A stretch of DNA of 64,000 nt from Streptomyces sp. A 4/2 (lineage in GTDB: Bacteria; Actinomycetota; Actinomycetes; Streptomycetales; Streptomycetaceae). The position numbers and the translations under genes are program-made. The stretch lies in contig NZ_CALNVW010000020.1 in assembly GCF_940670765.1 (NCBI RefSeq), forward strand, positions 248,001 through 312,000. The letters run 5' to 3'. The notes below the pieces were generated by a model. That model had not been told where the DNA came from, searched no databases, and saw only the letters and a program-made list of their open reading frames with translations. Shown here piece by piece: positions 43,856-52,842 of this stretch; position 1 is the first letter of the stretch; each line of letters opens with the position of its first letter.

Positions 43856-45076
43856 TCAGCCTGGTCGGCAGGAACGGTCGGACAGAAGCTGAGGGGCGTC
43901 GGCGAGGACGAGACCGGCGGCGCCGCGGACTTCGGCGCCGTCGCCGAGACCGCCGGTGACGATCTCGACGCTCTCCGCGGCGGAGGGCAGTGTGTGGTTG
44001 CACACGCCGGCGCGCATCGGTTCGAGGATGTCCTTGCCCGCGCGCGCGAGGTCGCCGCCGACCACGATGAGCCGAGGGTTGAGGAGGGTGACCAGGTTGG
44101 ACAGGGCGCGGCCGACCGCGTCGCCGGCGTCGCGAACGGCTCGCAGGGCGCCCGGGTTGCGCTGTTCGATGAGTCCGGGCAGGTCGCGGGCGGCGACCGG
44201 ATGGCCCCAACTGTCCGCCAGCAGGCGGGCGATGGCGACGGGGCTGGCCACCGTCTCCAGGCAACCGCGGTTGCCGCAGCGGCAGATGAGGCCATCGGCG
44301 ATGAGCGGGATGTGCCCGATCTCGCCCGCGAGTCCGCGGGCGCCGAGCAGCAGCCGCCCATTGCTGACGATGCCCGCGCCGATGCCCGCCGACAGCCGGA
44401 CGTAGACCATGTCGCCGGTCTGCCGGCCGGCGCCGTACATCCGCTCGGCGAGGGCGCCGGCGTTGGCGTCGTTGGTGACGCGGACCGGCAGCGCGGTACG
44501 GCGCTCGAGCTCTTCGGTCAGCCGCATGCCGACCCAGCCGGACATGATGCCCTCGGCACCGAGGGCGCCGCTGTCCTTCTCCACCGGCGAGGCGATACCG
44601 ACCCCTGCCCCCAGCACCCGGGAGCGCTCGATCCCGCTCTCCTGGAGGGCGCGCGCGACCAGTGCGGCGACCAGGTCGAGGGTCTCCTCGGGCGCCCGGT
44701 CCACTTCCTTGGCCACGCAGTGCTCCCACTGGACCGACCCGAACAGGTCGCAAAGGATCACCCGGACGTGTTGGTGACCGATGTCCGCGCCGATCGCATA
44801 GCCCGCGGTCGGCACCAACGACAGGGACTGTGCGGGTCTGCCGGTGCGGCGCGGTTCCGGGCCCTCCGGTCCCTCGTCCTCGATGACCAGACCGACGGAG
44901 ATCAGGTCGGCGATCAGAGAGGAGACGGTAGCCCGGGACAGCCCGGTGGCCCGGAGCAGCTCGGGACGGCTGCTGTGCGTGGTGGAGTGCAGGGCCTCAA
45001 GGACCCGCAGCCGTCCTACCTCACGCAGGTTGACTGGCGTTTCGATCGTGGCCCCCGGGGTGTTGCGAATGGTCAG
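43856..45076 (-). CDS. ROK-family repressor with non-canonical start codon
   Basis: A full ROK repressor of about 406 residues is encoded only if reading begins at a CTG (45076) or similar. The ROK sugar-binding part is clear: IGADIGHQHVRVILCDLFG, VTNDANAGALAERMYG and the zinc motif CRCGNRGCLE. Upstream in the same frame the sequence continues without a stop through an HTH (RPELLRATGLSRATVSSLIA, then LISVGLVIEDEG), but no ATG, GTG or TTG exists between the upstream stop codon and a TTG at 44818, which would cut off the HTH. GAGAAGG lies 10 bases before the CTG. It lies downstream of the GH3 gene and probably controls sugar genes nearby. Confidence 0.78.
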   Translation of the reverse strand: MTIRNTPGATIETPVNLREVGRLRVLEALHSTTHSSRPELLRATGLSRATVSSLIADLISVGLVIEDEGPEGPEPRRTGRPAQSLSLVPTAGYAIGADIGHQHVRVILCDLFGSVQWEHCVAKEVDRAPEETLDLVAALVARALQESGIERSRVLGAGVGIASPVEKDSGALGAEGIMSGWVGMRLTEELERRTALPVRVTNDANAGALAERMYGAGRQTGDMVYVRLSAGIGAGIVSNGRLLLGARGLAGEIGHIPLIADGLICRCGNRGCLETVASPVAIARLLADSWGHPVAARDLPGLIEQRNPGALRAVRDAGDAVGRALSNLVTLLNPRLIVVGGDLARAGKDILEPMRAGVCNHTLPSAAESVEIVTGGLGDGAEVRGAAGLVLADAPQLLSDRSCRPG

Positions 45077-45232
45077 CCGCAGGCTGCCTTCTCGGTGTTC
45101 CCGCCGTCAAGAACCTTGTCCGTGAAGCTCAGGCAGAGAGTTCGTCGGCCGCCGCCGTTCGCCGTGCTGCCGTCGGCGGCGGCACAGCCCGGCAGGAGGC
45201 AGTACCTGCTCCCCTGATCCTGGTGGGACAAC

Positions 45233-45259
45233 CAGGCACCGTGCACCCCACGGTGCCTG
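45233..45259 (-). terminator. 11-bp hairpin after GH3 gene
   Basis: The arms 45233-45243 and 45249-45259 (CAGGCACCGTG / CACGGTGCCTG) pair perfectly around CACCC, 44 bases past the GH3 stop. Confidence 0.8.
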
Positions 45260-45302
45260 ACCTACGTCTGCTGCGGCTGCCGGCCCCTTCCAGCGACAGG
45301 GG

Positions 45303-48300
45303 TCAGCCGCCGACGGCCACGGAGAAGAGGTGCATGGCGAGTACCTTGTCGGTCGCGCTGCTGCTGACGTTCGGCAGGGTGACGGCCTGCACGGTCTTGC
45401 CGGGCAGCAGGTCGACCGTCGCGGCATAGATGTTCACGGGCTGCTGCGACTGCCCGCCGCTGTTGTTGAGGTACGGCAGGCCGGCTGCGATGTCACTGCC
45501 CGGGGAAGCGGTCTTCGACCACCAGTCGGCGAGAGTCAGCGCGTACCTCTGGGTGGTGCCGTCGGTATAGGTGATGGTGCCGCTGCCGGACGCGCTGCCG
45601 AAGGCACTCGCGCCGACGAAACCCAGCTTGGTACCGGTGCCGGTGATCTCGATCGCCTGGCCACCGGCCACCACGTTGTCGGGCCTTCCGGTACCGGCGG
45701 TGGCCGGCCACGGGAAGGAGATCCCGTCATGGGCGGTGCTCTTGCCGGGAGTCCAGCCGACGGCCTGTAGCGCCTGGCTGGAGAGGCTGGCGCCCCCGCC
45801 GTCGAAGTTGCCGGCCCCGGTGTTGTCGTCGCTGCTGATTCCAGGGTTGGTGGAGGCGGCGGTCAGTGAGGCGTACGGCACGGTGACCGCCGCATCCGCG
45901 GTGTGGTCGCCGCCAGGTGTGCTGACGGTGGCGCCCAGCGTGAAGGAGGCCGGGTCGGCGGCGGCCGGGACGGTCACCGACCAGGTGGTGCTGACGGCCT
46001 CTCCTGCGCCGACCTGGTGGAAGGTGGCCGGGGTGTCGGCGGTGGCGGTCCAGCCGTCGGGCGCCGTCAGCCCAACCCTGATGTTGTTCACTGCGGCGGC
46101 CGAGCCGTTGGTGTAGGTGGTGGTCGCGGTGAGTGTGGAACCGGCCTCGGCGACCGTCGGCGCGCCGAGCTTCAGGGAGTTGCGCACCACGACGGGGGTC
46201 GAGCCGGACACCCCACTGACCGTGACGGAGATGGTGGCGACACCGTCGGCGACCGCGTGCACGGTGCCGTTCTTGTCGACGGTGGCGACCTTGGTGTCAC
46301 TACTCCTGTAGGTGGGCCTGGTGGTGTTCAGGTTCACGAAGGACTGGTCGTTGTTGACCGCCTCCACGACGTTGTCCGCGGTGATCGACGTGTCGCGCTG
46401 CTCCTTGGAGTGGTCGGTGTCGTCCTTGATCCACTGGTTCTTGCCGGTGAGGCTGAATGTGTCGCCCGCGTTGTGGACGACGCTCTCCGGCTGCACCGTG
46501 ACGGTCCGCACCTTCGGGGTGAGGCGACCGCTGATGCGTACGGTCGCGGTGCCCGCGGGGTGCGCGGAGTCCGGGCCGACCTGGAACTGGTAGGGACCGT
46601 TGTAGACCGTCTGCCGGGATTTCGCGGCGTCCCAGCTCGACAGGTCGGAGGCTTTGACGGTGATGTTCAGGTGCTGGGTCCGGCCGGGTTCGAGTACGTC
46701 GGTCTTCGCGAAGCCGGCCAGCCGCTTCTGCGGCAACTGGACACCCTGGACCTTGAACGGCGTGGCCGCGTAGAGCTGCGCGACGGTCGCGCCGGCAGCC
46801 TTGCCGGTGTTCTTGACGTCGACGCCGATCTTCACCGAGCCGTCCGGAGTGATCTGCGTGTGGTCGGCGTCGATGTGCGAGTAGGAGAAGGAGCTGTAGC
46901 TCAGGCCGTAGCCGAACGGGTAGGTGGGGGTGCCGGTGAAGTACTGGTAGGTGCGGCCGAGGCCACCGGTCTCACCGGGGGTCAGCCCGTAGTCGGACTT
47001 GTCCGGAAGCTGCGACTCGTCCTTGTACCAGGTGAAGTTGAGGCGCCCGGACGGGTTCTGCTTGCCGAAGAGCACGTCGGCGAGCGCGGTGCCCTGGGCC
47101 TGGCCGTTGAAGCCGCTGAAGACGATCGAGGAGACCTTCGCCTGCTGGTCGTCGATCTTCACCGGGCCGTCGGACTGGATGACCAGCGCCAGCTTCCTGT
47201 TGCCCAGAGCGGAGGTCTGGTCGATCAGCGAGTCGTAGTTGCCGGGCATGGCGAGGTTGGTGCGGTCCTTGCCCTCGTCGGCGTTGCCCGTGTTGGTACC
47301 GGCGAATATCACGACCAGGTCGGCGGCCTTGATGTCGGCCTTCGTCCGGTCGCTGAGCGTCGCCGCGGTGGTGGAGGTCGAGGAGGTGCCGGCGGCGTCG
47401 AAGACCACATCGGCGCCCGGGTCGGCGGCCTTCACCTCGTCGGTGATGCCCTGCACCGGGCTCGTGGTGTGATCCGGTTCGCCCGAATACAGTCCGAGGG
47501 AAGTGGTGTTCGCCATGTCGCCCAGGATGACGACCTTCTTCGTCTTCGACGGGTCGACCGGGAGCAACGGGCTCGCGGCGGCCGGTGCGGAGTTCTTCAG
47601 CAGCACCAGCGAGTTGTCGGCGACCTTCGCCGCCAACTGCTGGTGAGCCGGGCTTTCGATCTGGTCCTTGGTGATCGAGGTGTACTTCACGCTCCCGGCC
47701 GGGTCGAACTCACCGGTCTCCATGCGGATGGTGAAGACCTTCACCAACGCGGTGTCGATGACGCCCTCGCTGAGCGCGCCGGCGTCGATGGCCTGCTCGA
47801 TGTTCGCGGTAGTGGCCTCGTCGCCGGTGCAGTTGAGGTCGGTGCCCGCCCGCAGCGAGTACGCCTGGCCGCCCGCCTGGCCCGACATGGTCCTGCCGGT
47901 GGCGGTCCGGGTCCAGGTCGGGCTGTCGGCGTCGTGGTCGGTGGTCCAGCCGGGCGGTGCCCAGTCGTGGCCACCGGGGAACTGCCTCCAGTTGGTACCG
48001 ACCGCGCCGCAGTCCGAGGTGATGTAGCCGTTGAAACCGTAGGTGCGCTGGGCGAGTTCGTTGGTGGTGTAGGTGTCCGAGGTGGACGGGGTGCCGTTGA
48101 TCGCGTTGTACGAGGTCATCAGGCCGGACACGTGCGCGTTCTCGATGAGGTCGCGGAACTGGGCGGTGTAGTAGTCGCGCAGGTCGGTGTCGTTGACGTC
48201 GGAGCTGATGCCGGTGCGGTCGTCCTCGACGTTGTTGAGCGCGTAGTGCTTGGCGGTCGCGGCGACCTTGAGGTAGCCGGTCTGCGAGCTGCCGTCCTGG

Positions 48301-48953
48301 TTGTTGCCCTCGTAGCCGTCGATGAACTGGCCGGCCATCTGGCCGACGAGGTACGGGTCCTCGCCGAACGCCTCGTCCGTGCGACCCCACCGCGGGTCGC
48401 GGTCCAGGTTGACCGTCGGGGCCCAGTAGGTCAGATCGCCGTAGTCGTCGGCGGAGGGACCCAGATTGTTCTGCCCGGTGCCGAACAGGGACTTGTCCAG
48501 GAAGCCGCGCGCCTCATCCGAAATCGCGGTGCTCTCCTGGTACATCAGGTCCTTGTCCCAGGACATGGACGCGGCGAAGTTGGTCGGGAAGCTGGTGGAG
48601 TGCACGCCTCCCTTCACCCCGCCGTTGTTCTGGTCGGCACCCAGGCTGTTGACGCCGTGCTGCCCCTCGCTCCAGTACGTGTACTGCTGGACGCCCAGCC
48701 GTGGGATGGCGGGCCCGCTGTTCGTGCTGAGCTGTTGCGCCTTCTCCTGGAGCGTCATTCTCGACACCAGGTCCGCGGCACGCTCCTGGAACGAGTAGTG
48801 CGTGTCCAGGTAGGCCGGGGTACTTGGCGCCATGTGCGAGGTCTGCGCCACGGCGGGACTGCCGTAGGTGGCGCTCAGCCCCACCGCGCATGCGATCGCG
48901 CAGACCGCGGCCACGCTCGGCCGCCGAAGCCTGCGTCGCTTCCGCTCGTCCAT
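45303..48953 (-). CDS. Secreted multidomain GH3 glycosidase (xylosidase/glucosidase-like)
   Basis: A 1216-residue secreted enzyme. A signal peptide (SVAAVCAIACAVGLSATYGS) is followed by the GH3 N-domain with YWSEGQHGVNSLG, close to the WSEALHGV of beta-xylosidases, and the nucleophile Asp314 in YITSDCGAVG. The GH3 C-domain with VILGDMANTTSLGLYSGEPD follows, then a fibronectin-like domain, a Big2 Ig-like domain (VATVDKNGTVHAVADGVATI) and a NEW3-like domain before a final beta region. Most GH3 enzymes are 700-900 residues. The ATG giving MDERKRRRLRR has GGAGGACAGG; an ATG 63 bases upstream lies amid 7-base repeats. Confidence 0.9.
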   Translation of the reverse strand: MDERKRRRLRRPSVAAVCAIACAVGLSATYGSPAVAQTSHMAPSTPAYLDTHYSFQERAADLVSRMTLQEKAQQLSTNSGPAIPRLGVQQYTYWSEGQHGVNSLGADQNNGGVKGGVHSTSFPTNFAASMSWDKDLMYQESTAISDEARGFLDKSLFGTGQNNLGPSADDYGDLTYWAPTVNLDRDPRWGRTDEAFGEDPYLVGQMAGQFIDGYEGNNQDGSSQTGYLKVAATAKHYALNNVEDDRTGISSDVNDTDLRDYYTAQFRDLIENAHVSGLMTSYNAINGTPSTSDTYTTNELAQRTYGFNGYITSDCGAVGTNWRQFPGGHDWAPPGWTTDHDADSPTWTRTATGRTMSGQAGGQAYSLRAGTDLNCTGDEATTANIEQAIDAGALSEGVIDTALVKVFTIRMETGEFDPAGSVKYTSITKDQIESPAHQQLAAKVADNSLVLLKNSAPAAASPLLPVDPSKTKKVVILGDMANTTSLGLYSGEPDHTTSPVQGITDEVKAADPGADVVFDAAGTSSTSTTAATLSDRTKADIKAADLVVIFAGTNTGNADEGKDRTNLAMPGNYDSLIDQTSALGNRKLALVIQSDGPVKIDDQQAKVSSIVFSGFNGQAQGTALADVLFGKQNPSGRLNFTWYKDESQLPDKSDYGLTPGETGGLGRTYQYFTGTPTYPFGYGLSYSSFSYSHIDADHTQITPDGSVKIGVDVKNTGKAAGATVAQLYAATPFKVQGVQLPQKRLAGFAKTDVLEPGRTQHLNITVKASDLSSWDAAKSRQTVYNGPYQFQVGPDSAHPAGTATVRISGRLTPKVRTVTVQPESVVHNAGDTFSLTGKNQWIKDDTDHSKEQRDTSITADNVVEAVNNDQSFVNLNTTRPTYRSSDTKVATVDKNGTVHAVADGVATISVTVSGVSGSTPVVVRNSLKLGAPTVAEAGSTLTATTTYTNGSAAAVNNIRVGLTAPDGWTATADTPATFHQVGAGEAVSTTWSVTVPAAADPASFTLGATVSTPGGDHTADAAVTVPYASLTAASTNPGISSDDNTGAGNFDGGGASLSSQALQAVGWTPGKSTAHDGISFPWPATAGTGRPDNVVAGGQAIEITGTGTKLGFVGASAFGSASGSGTITYTDGTTQRYALTLADWWSKTASPGSDIAAGLPYLNNSGGQSQQPVNIYAATVDLLPGKTVQAVTLPNVSSSATDKVLAMHLFSVAVGG

Positions 48954-48960
48954 CCTGTCC

Positions 48961-48991
48961 TCCGTCGTCCGTCGTCCGTCGTGCGTCGTCC
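48961..48991. repeat. 7-bp tandem repeat (CGTCGTC) before GH3 start
   Basis: About four copies of CGTCCGT/CGTCGTC stand 8-38 bases upstream of the GH3 ATG. If a farther start were used they would encode a Thr/Arg-rich stretch; more likely they are untranslated. Confidence 0.6.
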
Positions 48992-49116
48992 GGGACGTGT
49001 CATCAGGCTTGGCCATGAAGGGCAGCCCAGGGCCTGTGCCGGACCTGAACCAGCGATGACGTCATTCGGTGCAACTCCGACACAACTCAGGCCTCACGCC
49101 CCGCAGTTCGGCAGTT

Positions 49117-49155
49117 TGTTGTCCGAATTGACGCATAGTCAAGTACCTGACAACA
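49117..49155 (-). promoter_or_regulatory. Nested inverted repeats upstream of GH3 gene
   Basis: TTGAC/GTCAA (49128-49132 and 49138-49142) lies inside TGTTGTC/GACAACA (49117-49123 and 49149-49155), nearly concentric. The 467-base region 48954-49420 is A/T rich here and has no gene. This is a good candidate for the binding site of the ROK repressor or another sugar regulator. Confidence 0.5.
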
Positions 49156-49225
49156 CCAATGACCATCATTTTGACCAGTGGCGGAAGAAGCCTGTTGCGG
49201 CGATGCCGACCGGCGCAGGCGTCGC

Positions 49226-49255
49226 GCCTGCCGCCGTTCGACCCCGGCGGCAGGC
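49226..49255. terminator. 10-bp hairpin between GH3 promoter and GntR gene
   Basis: GCCTGCCGCC (49226-49235) pairs with GGCGGCAGGC (49246-49255). It lies 166 bases after the GntR stop, on the minus-strand downstream side. Confidence 0.6.
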
Positions 49256-49420
49256 TTGACGGTGGCGACAGGCCCGATGGTGGCGTCGGCCGCCTCGGTG
49301 ATCGACGAACCGGCCGCACGGACCGGCACTGCGGGGAACATCTGCGGTCACAGCATCGCGGCAGGAATCAGCAGTGCCGGTGTTCCGGACGCCCGGTCCT
49401 ACGGTCGGATGTCCGCCGGT

Positions 49421-50200
49421 TCAGGGCTTGGGCTCGTCGCCGGGTACGACGCGGCGCCAGATCTCCTGCTGGAACTGCTGGGCGGTCATGTCGATGTGCT
49501 CGGCCATCAGCGCTTCGGCGCGGCTGGTCTCTCCGGAAGCGATGGCCTCGGCGATGGCCTCGTGCTGTTCGGCGGCCACCCGCAGGGATCCTCCCGCGAT
49601 GCCGGCCAGCCCTATGGTCGTGACCTGCCGCTGCAGACGCCGCATCGCCTCCACCGTCGACGCGAAGAACATATTGGCAGCAGCGGCCGCGATACCGGTA
49701 TGGAAGGCCTCGTCGGCAAGGGTGAAAGCATCGATGTCACCCTGCCCCGCCGCCTCCACGGACTGGCGCGCAGCTTCGCGCACGGCCCTGACCTGCGCGG
49801 GAGTGGCACGCTGCGAAGCCAGGTTCGTGGTGGTGGTCTCCAGATGGCGGCGGAACTCGAAGAGCTCGTCCACCTGCCGCAGATCCGCGGGCAAGAAGTT
49901 GACGAGCGACTGCTGCCAGGAGGACTGCTCCGGCTCGGCCACATAGATGCCGCGCCCCTTCTGCACGGACAGCCGCCCCAACGCCGAAAGGATCTTCACC
50001 GCCTCCCGCACCACGGTCCGGCTCATCTGCACCTCATCGGCCAGATCCTTCTCCGTGGGCAGCCGGTCACCCGGCTGCAACCCCTCCCGGACGATGAACT
50101 CAAGGACACGCTCAGCTGCAACCTCGTACCCGGGACGGTAGCCGCCTCCCGCGCCCGCAGGCACAGGGGCCGGCGCGGTGGCCTTCTCTGAGTGGGTCAA
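49421..50200 (-). CDS. GntR/FCD (FadR-type) transcriptional regulator
   Basis: About 259 residues. The winged-helix part is VAAERVLEFIVREGLQPGDR, then LPTEKDLADEVQMSRTVVRE and GRGIYVAEPEQ. The FCD ligand domain has DELFEFRRHLETTTTNLAS, ADEAFHTGIAAAAANMF and EHIDMTAQQF; its His residues are placed for metal and a sugar-acid ligand. I chose the TTG start giving MTHSEKATAP; other in-frame starts exist upstream. A 15-base operator candidate stands 66 bases before this start and recurs before the enolase-superfamily gene. Confidence 0.87.
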   Translation of the reverse strand: MTHSEKATAPAPVPAGAGGGYRPGYEVAAERVLEFIVREGLQPGDRLPTEKDLADEVQMSRTVVREAVKILSALGRLSVQKGRGIYVAEPEQSSWQQSLVNFLPADLRQVDELFEFRRHLETTTTNLASQRATPAQVRAVREAARQSVEAAGQGDIDAFTLADEAFHTGIAAAAANMFFASTVEAMRRLQRQVTTIGLAGIAGGSLRVAAEQHEAIAEAIASGETSRAEALMAEHIDMTAQQFQQEIWRRVVPGDEPKP

Positions 50201-50809
50201 CGGCTTTGCCTCGCTTCCCTCTTGAGGCCGCCGGTCCGGCAGACCTTGGTCTCGACGCCGGCCAAATGTTTCAGATACATCATGCGACACTGGCTCAGTG
50301 AATCATATTCAAACCCTTGACGCCAGAATCCGATGACCCCAGACTTTCCTCCGTCCCGGTCGCGCCGTCTCCTCCACGTCGTTCCATCCCTACCCGGCCG
50401 TTATACCGCTCCTGGGCGACCACTCTCGATTCTCCGCAGCACATCGTCGACGCGAGTAGAACCCCCGATGTCACCGCGCCGGCGCCGGGAGTCCAGCGGA
50501 CGGCGGCGGTCGGTCCGCCGTCTCATCCACGCCGCCTCGCCAAAAGGACATCAGCCTTCATCACCCCCCGGGGGGGGGAACTGCGGACATCCGTATCCCA
50601 CCGTTCCCCCCAGGGCCCTCCCCCGCTGCCCCTCTGCGACGGCCCGGCCGGCCTGCAGGACGAACCCATCACCGGCCACTGGTTCCGCCGGGGCGCCGGT
50701 GGCCTCCGCATCGGAGCCGGCCCTCGTGCCGCACCACGGCATTCCCTCCAGGGCGTCGCCCTCACAACAGCAACCATAACTTGTCGAAATCCCTTGAAAG
50801 GGGAGCACG
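50201..50809. other. 609-base gap between GntR gene and oxidoreductase gene
   Basis: It holds the GntR promoter and operator (50266-50305) and a run of C6 then G9 at 50564-50578. No gene is evident in the rest; frames here are shadows. The downstream half must carry the oxidoreductase promoter, which was not resolved. Confidence 0.45.
50266..50305 (-). promoter_or_regulatory. GntR-gene copy of the shared operator module
   Basis: ATGTTTCAGATACAT (50266-50280) is an imperfect palindrome of FadR-family type (TGT-N-ACA). The element AGTGAATCA stands at 50297-50305. Read on the minus strand both recur in the same order and spacing before the enolase gene at 52721-52759. Confidence 0.7.
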
Positions 50810-51979
50810 TTGGACGACATGAAGCTCGGCGCCATCGGACTGGGCATGCGCAGCGATCTGGTCGAGCTGGCCCATCGGCCGGGCTCAGGAAGCGTGGTGG
50901 CCGCGGCCTGCGACCGCGATCCACGGATGCTCGCACAGGCCGGGAATCGCTTCGGCGAACAGGTGCGGACCACTGCGGACCACCACGAGCTGCTCGATGC
51001 CGGGCTCGACGGCGTGTTCGTCCTGACGCCCGACCACACGCACGAGGAGATCGGCCTGGACTTCCTCGCGGCCGGTGTTCCGGTGTTCCTGGACAAGCCG
51101 ATGGCGATCAGCATCGAGGGCTGCGACCGGCTCCTCGCGGCGGCCCGCTCGTACCGGACCCCGCTGTACATCGGCCACAACATGCGGCACATGCCGGTCG
51201 TGGTGGCCATGCGCGAGCTGATCGACAGCGGGGCCATCGGCGAGGTGAAGGCCATCTGGTGCCGCCACTTCGTCGGCCACGGCGGAGATTTCTACTTCAA
51301 GGACTGGCACGCCGACCGGCGCAACACCACTGGCCTGCTCCTGCAGAAGGGGGCCCACGACATCGACGTCATCCACTGGCTGGCCGGTGGATACACCCGG
51401 CGCGTGAACGCCATGGGAGGGCTGACCGTCTACGGCGACATCACCTCGCGCCAGGACCGCGGCGGGCAGCTGATGATCGACTGGTTGTCGAAGGACAACT
51501 GGCCGCCCCTCGGCCTGACCGGTCTGAACCCGGTGGTGGACGTGGAGGACCTGAGCATGATGCAGATGCAGCTGGACAACGGCGTCCTCGCCAGCTACCA
51601 GCAGTGCCACTACACACCGGACTACTGGCGCAACTACACGGTGATCGGCACCGAGGGGCGAATCGAGAACTTCGGCGACTCCGAGGGAGCGGAGGTCCGG
51701 GTGTGGAACCGCCGCTCCGAATACCGCGCCGAAGCCGACCTGGTGGTCCCCGTCCACACTCCGACCGGCACCCACGGCGGTGCCGATCCGCTGCTGGTAG
51801 CGGAGTTCCTGCGGTTCGTCCGGGAGGGCGGGAGCACCGTCACCTCACCGGTGGCGGCCCGGGAAGCGGTGGCCGCCGGCTACGCGGCCACCATGTCACT
51901 GCGGGACGGAGGAAAGGCCGTCGACATCGCTCCCGTACCGGCGGACCTGGCCGCCTACTTCGCACACGGTCAGCAGTGA
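50810..51979 (+). CDS. Gfo/Idh/MocA family oxidoreductase
   Basis: A 389-residue NAD(P)-dependent sugar or sugar-acid dehydrogenase. The Rossmann motif KLGAIGLGMRSDLVELAH is at the N-terminus; FLDKPMAISIEGCDRLL carries the conserved catalytic Lys-Pro; QKGAHDIDVIHWLAGG carries the conserved Asp and His. The TTG start is set by GGGGAG 5 bases ahead; the next ATG would be too far from it. The adjacent GntR regulator suggests a catabolic role. The substrate is not predictable. Confidence 0.88.
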   Translation: MDDMKLGAIGLGMRSDLVELAHRPGSGSVVAAACDRDPRMLAQAGNRFGEQVRTTADHHELLDAGLDGVFVLTPDHTHEEIGLDFLAAGVPVFLDKPMAISIEGCDRLLAAARSYRTPLYIGHNMRHMPVVVAMRELIDSGAIGEVKAIWCRHFVGHGGDFYFKDWHADRRNTTGLLLQKGAHDIDVIHWLAGGYTRRVNAMGGLTVYGDITSRQDRGGQLMIDWLSKDNWPPLGLTGLNPVVDVEDLSMMQMQLDNGVLASYQQCHYTPDYWRNYTVIGTEGRIENFGDSEGAEVRVWNRRSEYRAEADLVVPVHTPTGTHGGADPLLVAEFLRFVREGGSTVTSPVAAREAVAAGYAATMSLRDGGKAVDIAPVPADLAAYFAHGQQ

Positions 51980-52114
51980 TCCCACTCCCGGTGAATCAAT
52001 CTGTGACTGAGCGCCTCGGCATGCCCAGGTGAACGCACCGCCTGGAGAAGCCAGTTGAGCCGAACAGCGCCGCATGAGCCGGAGGGCCCGGGACGGTGAC
52101 GGCCTCCGATTCCG

Positions 52115-52513
52115 GTGGGGGATGCGTGGACCGTCGTCCGGCCAAGCCCCTTCCTGGACGTCCTGCTCATGCTGCTCGGGGCACTGTTGGGCATGGCGGC
52201 CAACCAGGCCACCAGTCAGACGGATCATGTCCCGTGGCCACTGCGCCTGTTGCGGGAATGGTCGGTACCTCTGGTGGCGGTCGCGCTCTTGCTTCTCGTC
52301 GCGGGACAGGTGTGGCTGTACTTCCTGGAACGGCCCGCGGCGATCACGCGGACGTGGAACTCCTCGCTGGTGCGGGGCGGAAGTGCTGACCGCCCCGGGA
52401 GCCGCGGTACCGCCCGATACGACCGTCGAGCAGGCCCCGGAGGAAACCGGCCCTGGGGGCCGCGGGCGTACGGCGGTGCCGGGACCGGCTGCGGACCGGA
52501 TACCTGCCCATGA
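52115..52513 (+). pseudogene. Fragment of a membrane-anchored STAND-like protein
   Basis: The first 65 residues of this frame form two membrane segments (FLDVLLMLLGALLGMAANQA, then WSVPLVAVALLLLVAGQVWL) followed by ERPAAITRTWNSSL, the typical N-terminus of large Streptomyces NTPase proteins. After that the frame loses any sensible character, so the rest of the gene is missing. It is the only coding-like piece in the 863-base gap from 51980 to 52842. It may be a decayed gene; the call is tentative. Confidence 0.35.
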
Positions 52514-52710
52514 GCGAAGGTACGGCCGCACGATAGATCTGACACATGGCCAGGCCTTTACGAGCCTGAACGGCGCGAGGCCCTGGAAACCCCGACGCGG
52601 CGACAGCGGGTTCAACGGCATTGACCGGCGACGGAGCCGCTCGGGGCGGCGCGATCGAACAACTCAGCCGAGACGGGAAGAGCCTGGAGCTACTGGACCC
52701 TGGTATCGCG

Positions 52711-52759
52711 AGTTTGAGTGTGATTCACTAACTCGGATCGCATCATGTATCTGAAACAT
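52711..52759 (+). promoter_or_regulatory. Enolase-gene copy of the shared operator module
   Basis: TGATTCACT (52721-52729) and ATGTATCTGAAACAT (52745-52759) repeat, in order, spacing and flanking bases (GTTTGA ahead), the control region of the GntR gene. The module ends 84 bases before the start codon. Confidence 0.72.
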
Positions 52760-52842
52760 ACGAATGGTGCCGAGGCCGGAATGTGACGACCAGCGGCCTC
52801 GTCCTCTCCTGAACTCCGGACCTCCAGCCGTGAAGGACATCC

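Noticed and set aside
49226-49255. A tRNA-like GTTCGACCCC stretch
   Set aside because: It is the loop of a perfect hairpin, with no cloverleaf arms around it.
45903-49259. A 1118-residue open frame on the plus strand opposite the GH3 gene
   Set aside because: It is the antisense shadow of a GC-rich gene; the minus-strand frame has signal peptide, catalytic motif and domain order, while this one is Val/Gly/Arg repeats without motifs.
49290-49420. Peptide fragment GNICGHSIAAG reminiscent of a GH51 start
   Set aside because: Too short, no ribosome-binding site and no continuing similarity; chance resemblance.
51970-52212. Possible insertion-sequence remnant after the oxidoreductase gene
   Set aside because: No terminal inverted repeats, target duplication or transposase motif could be seen.
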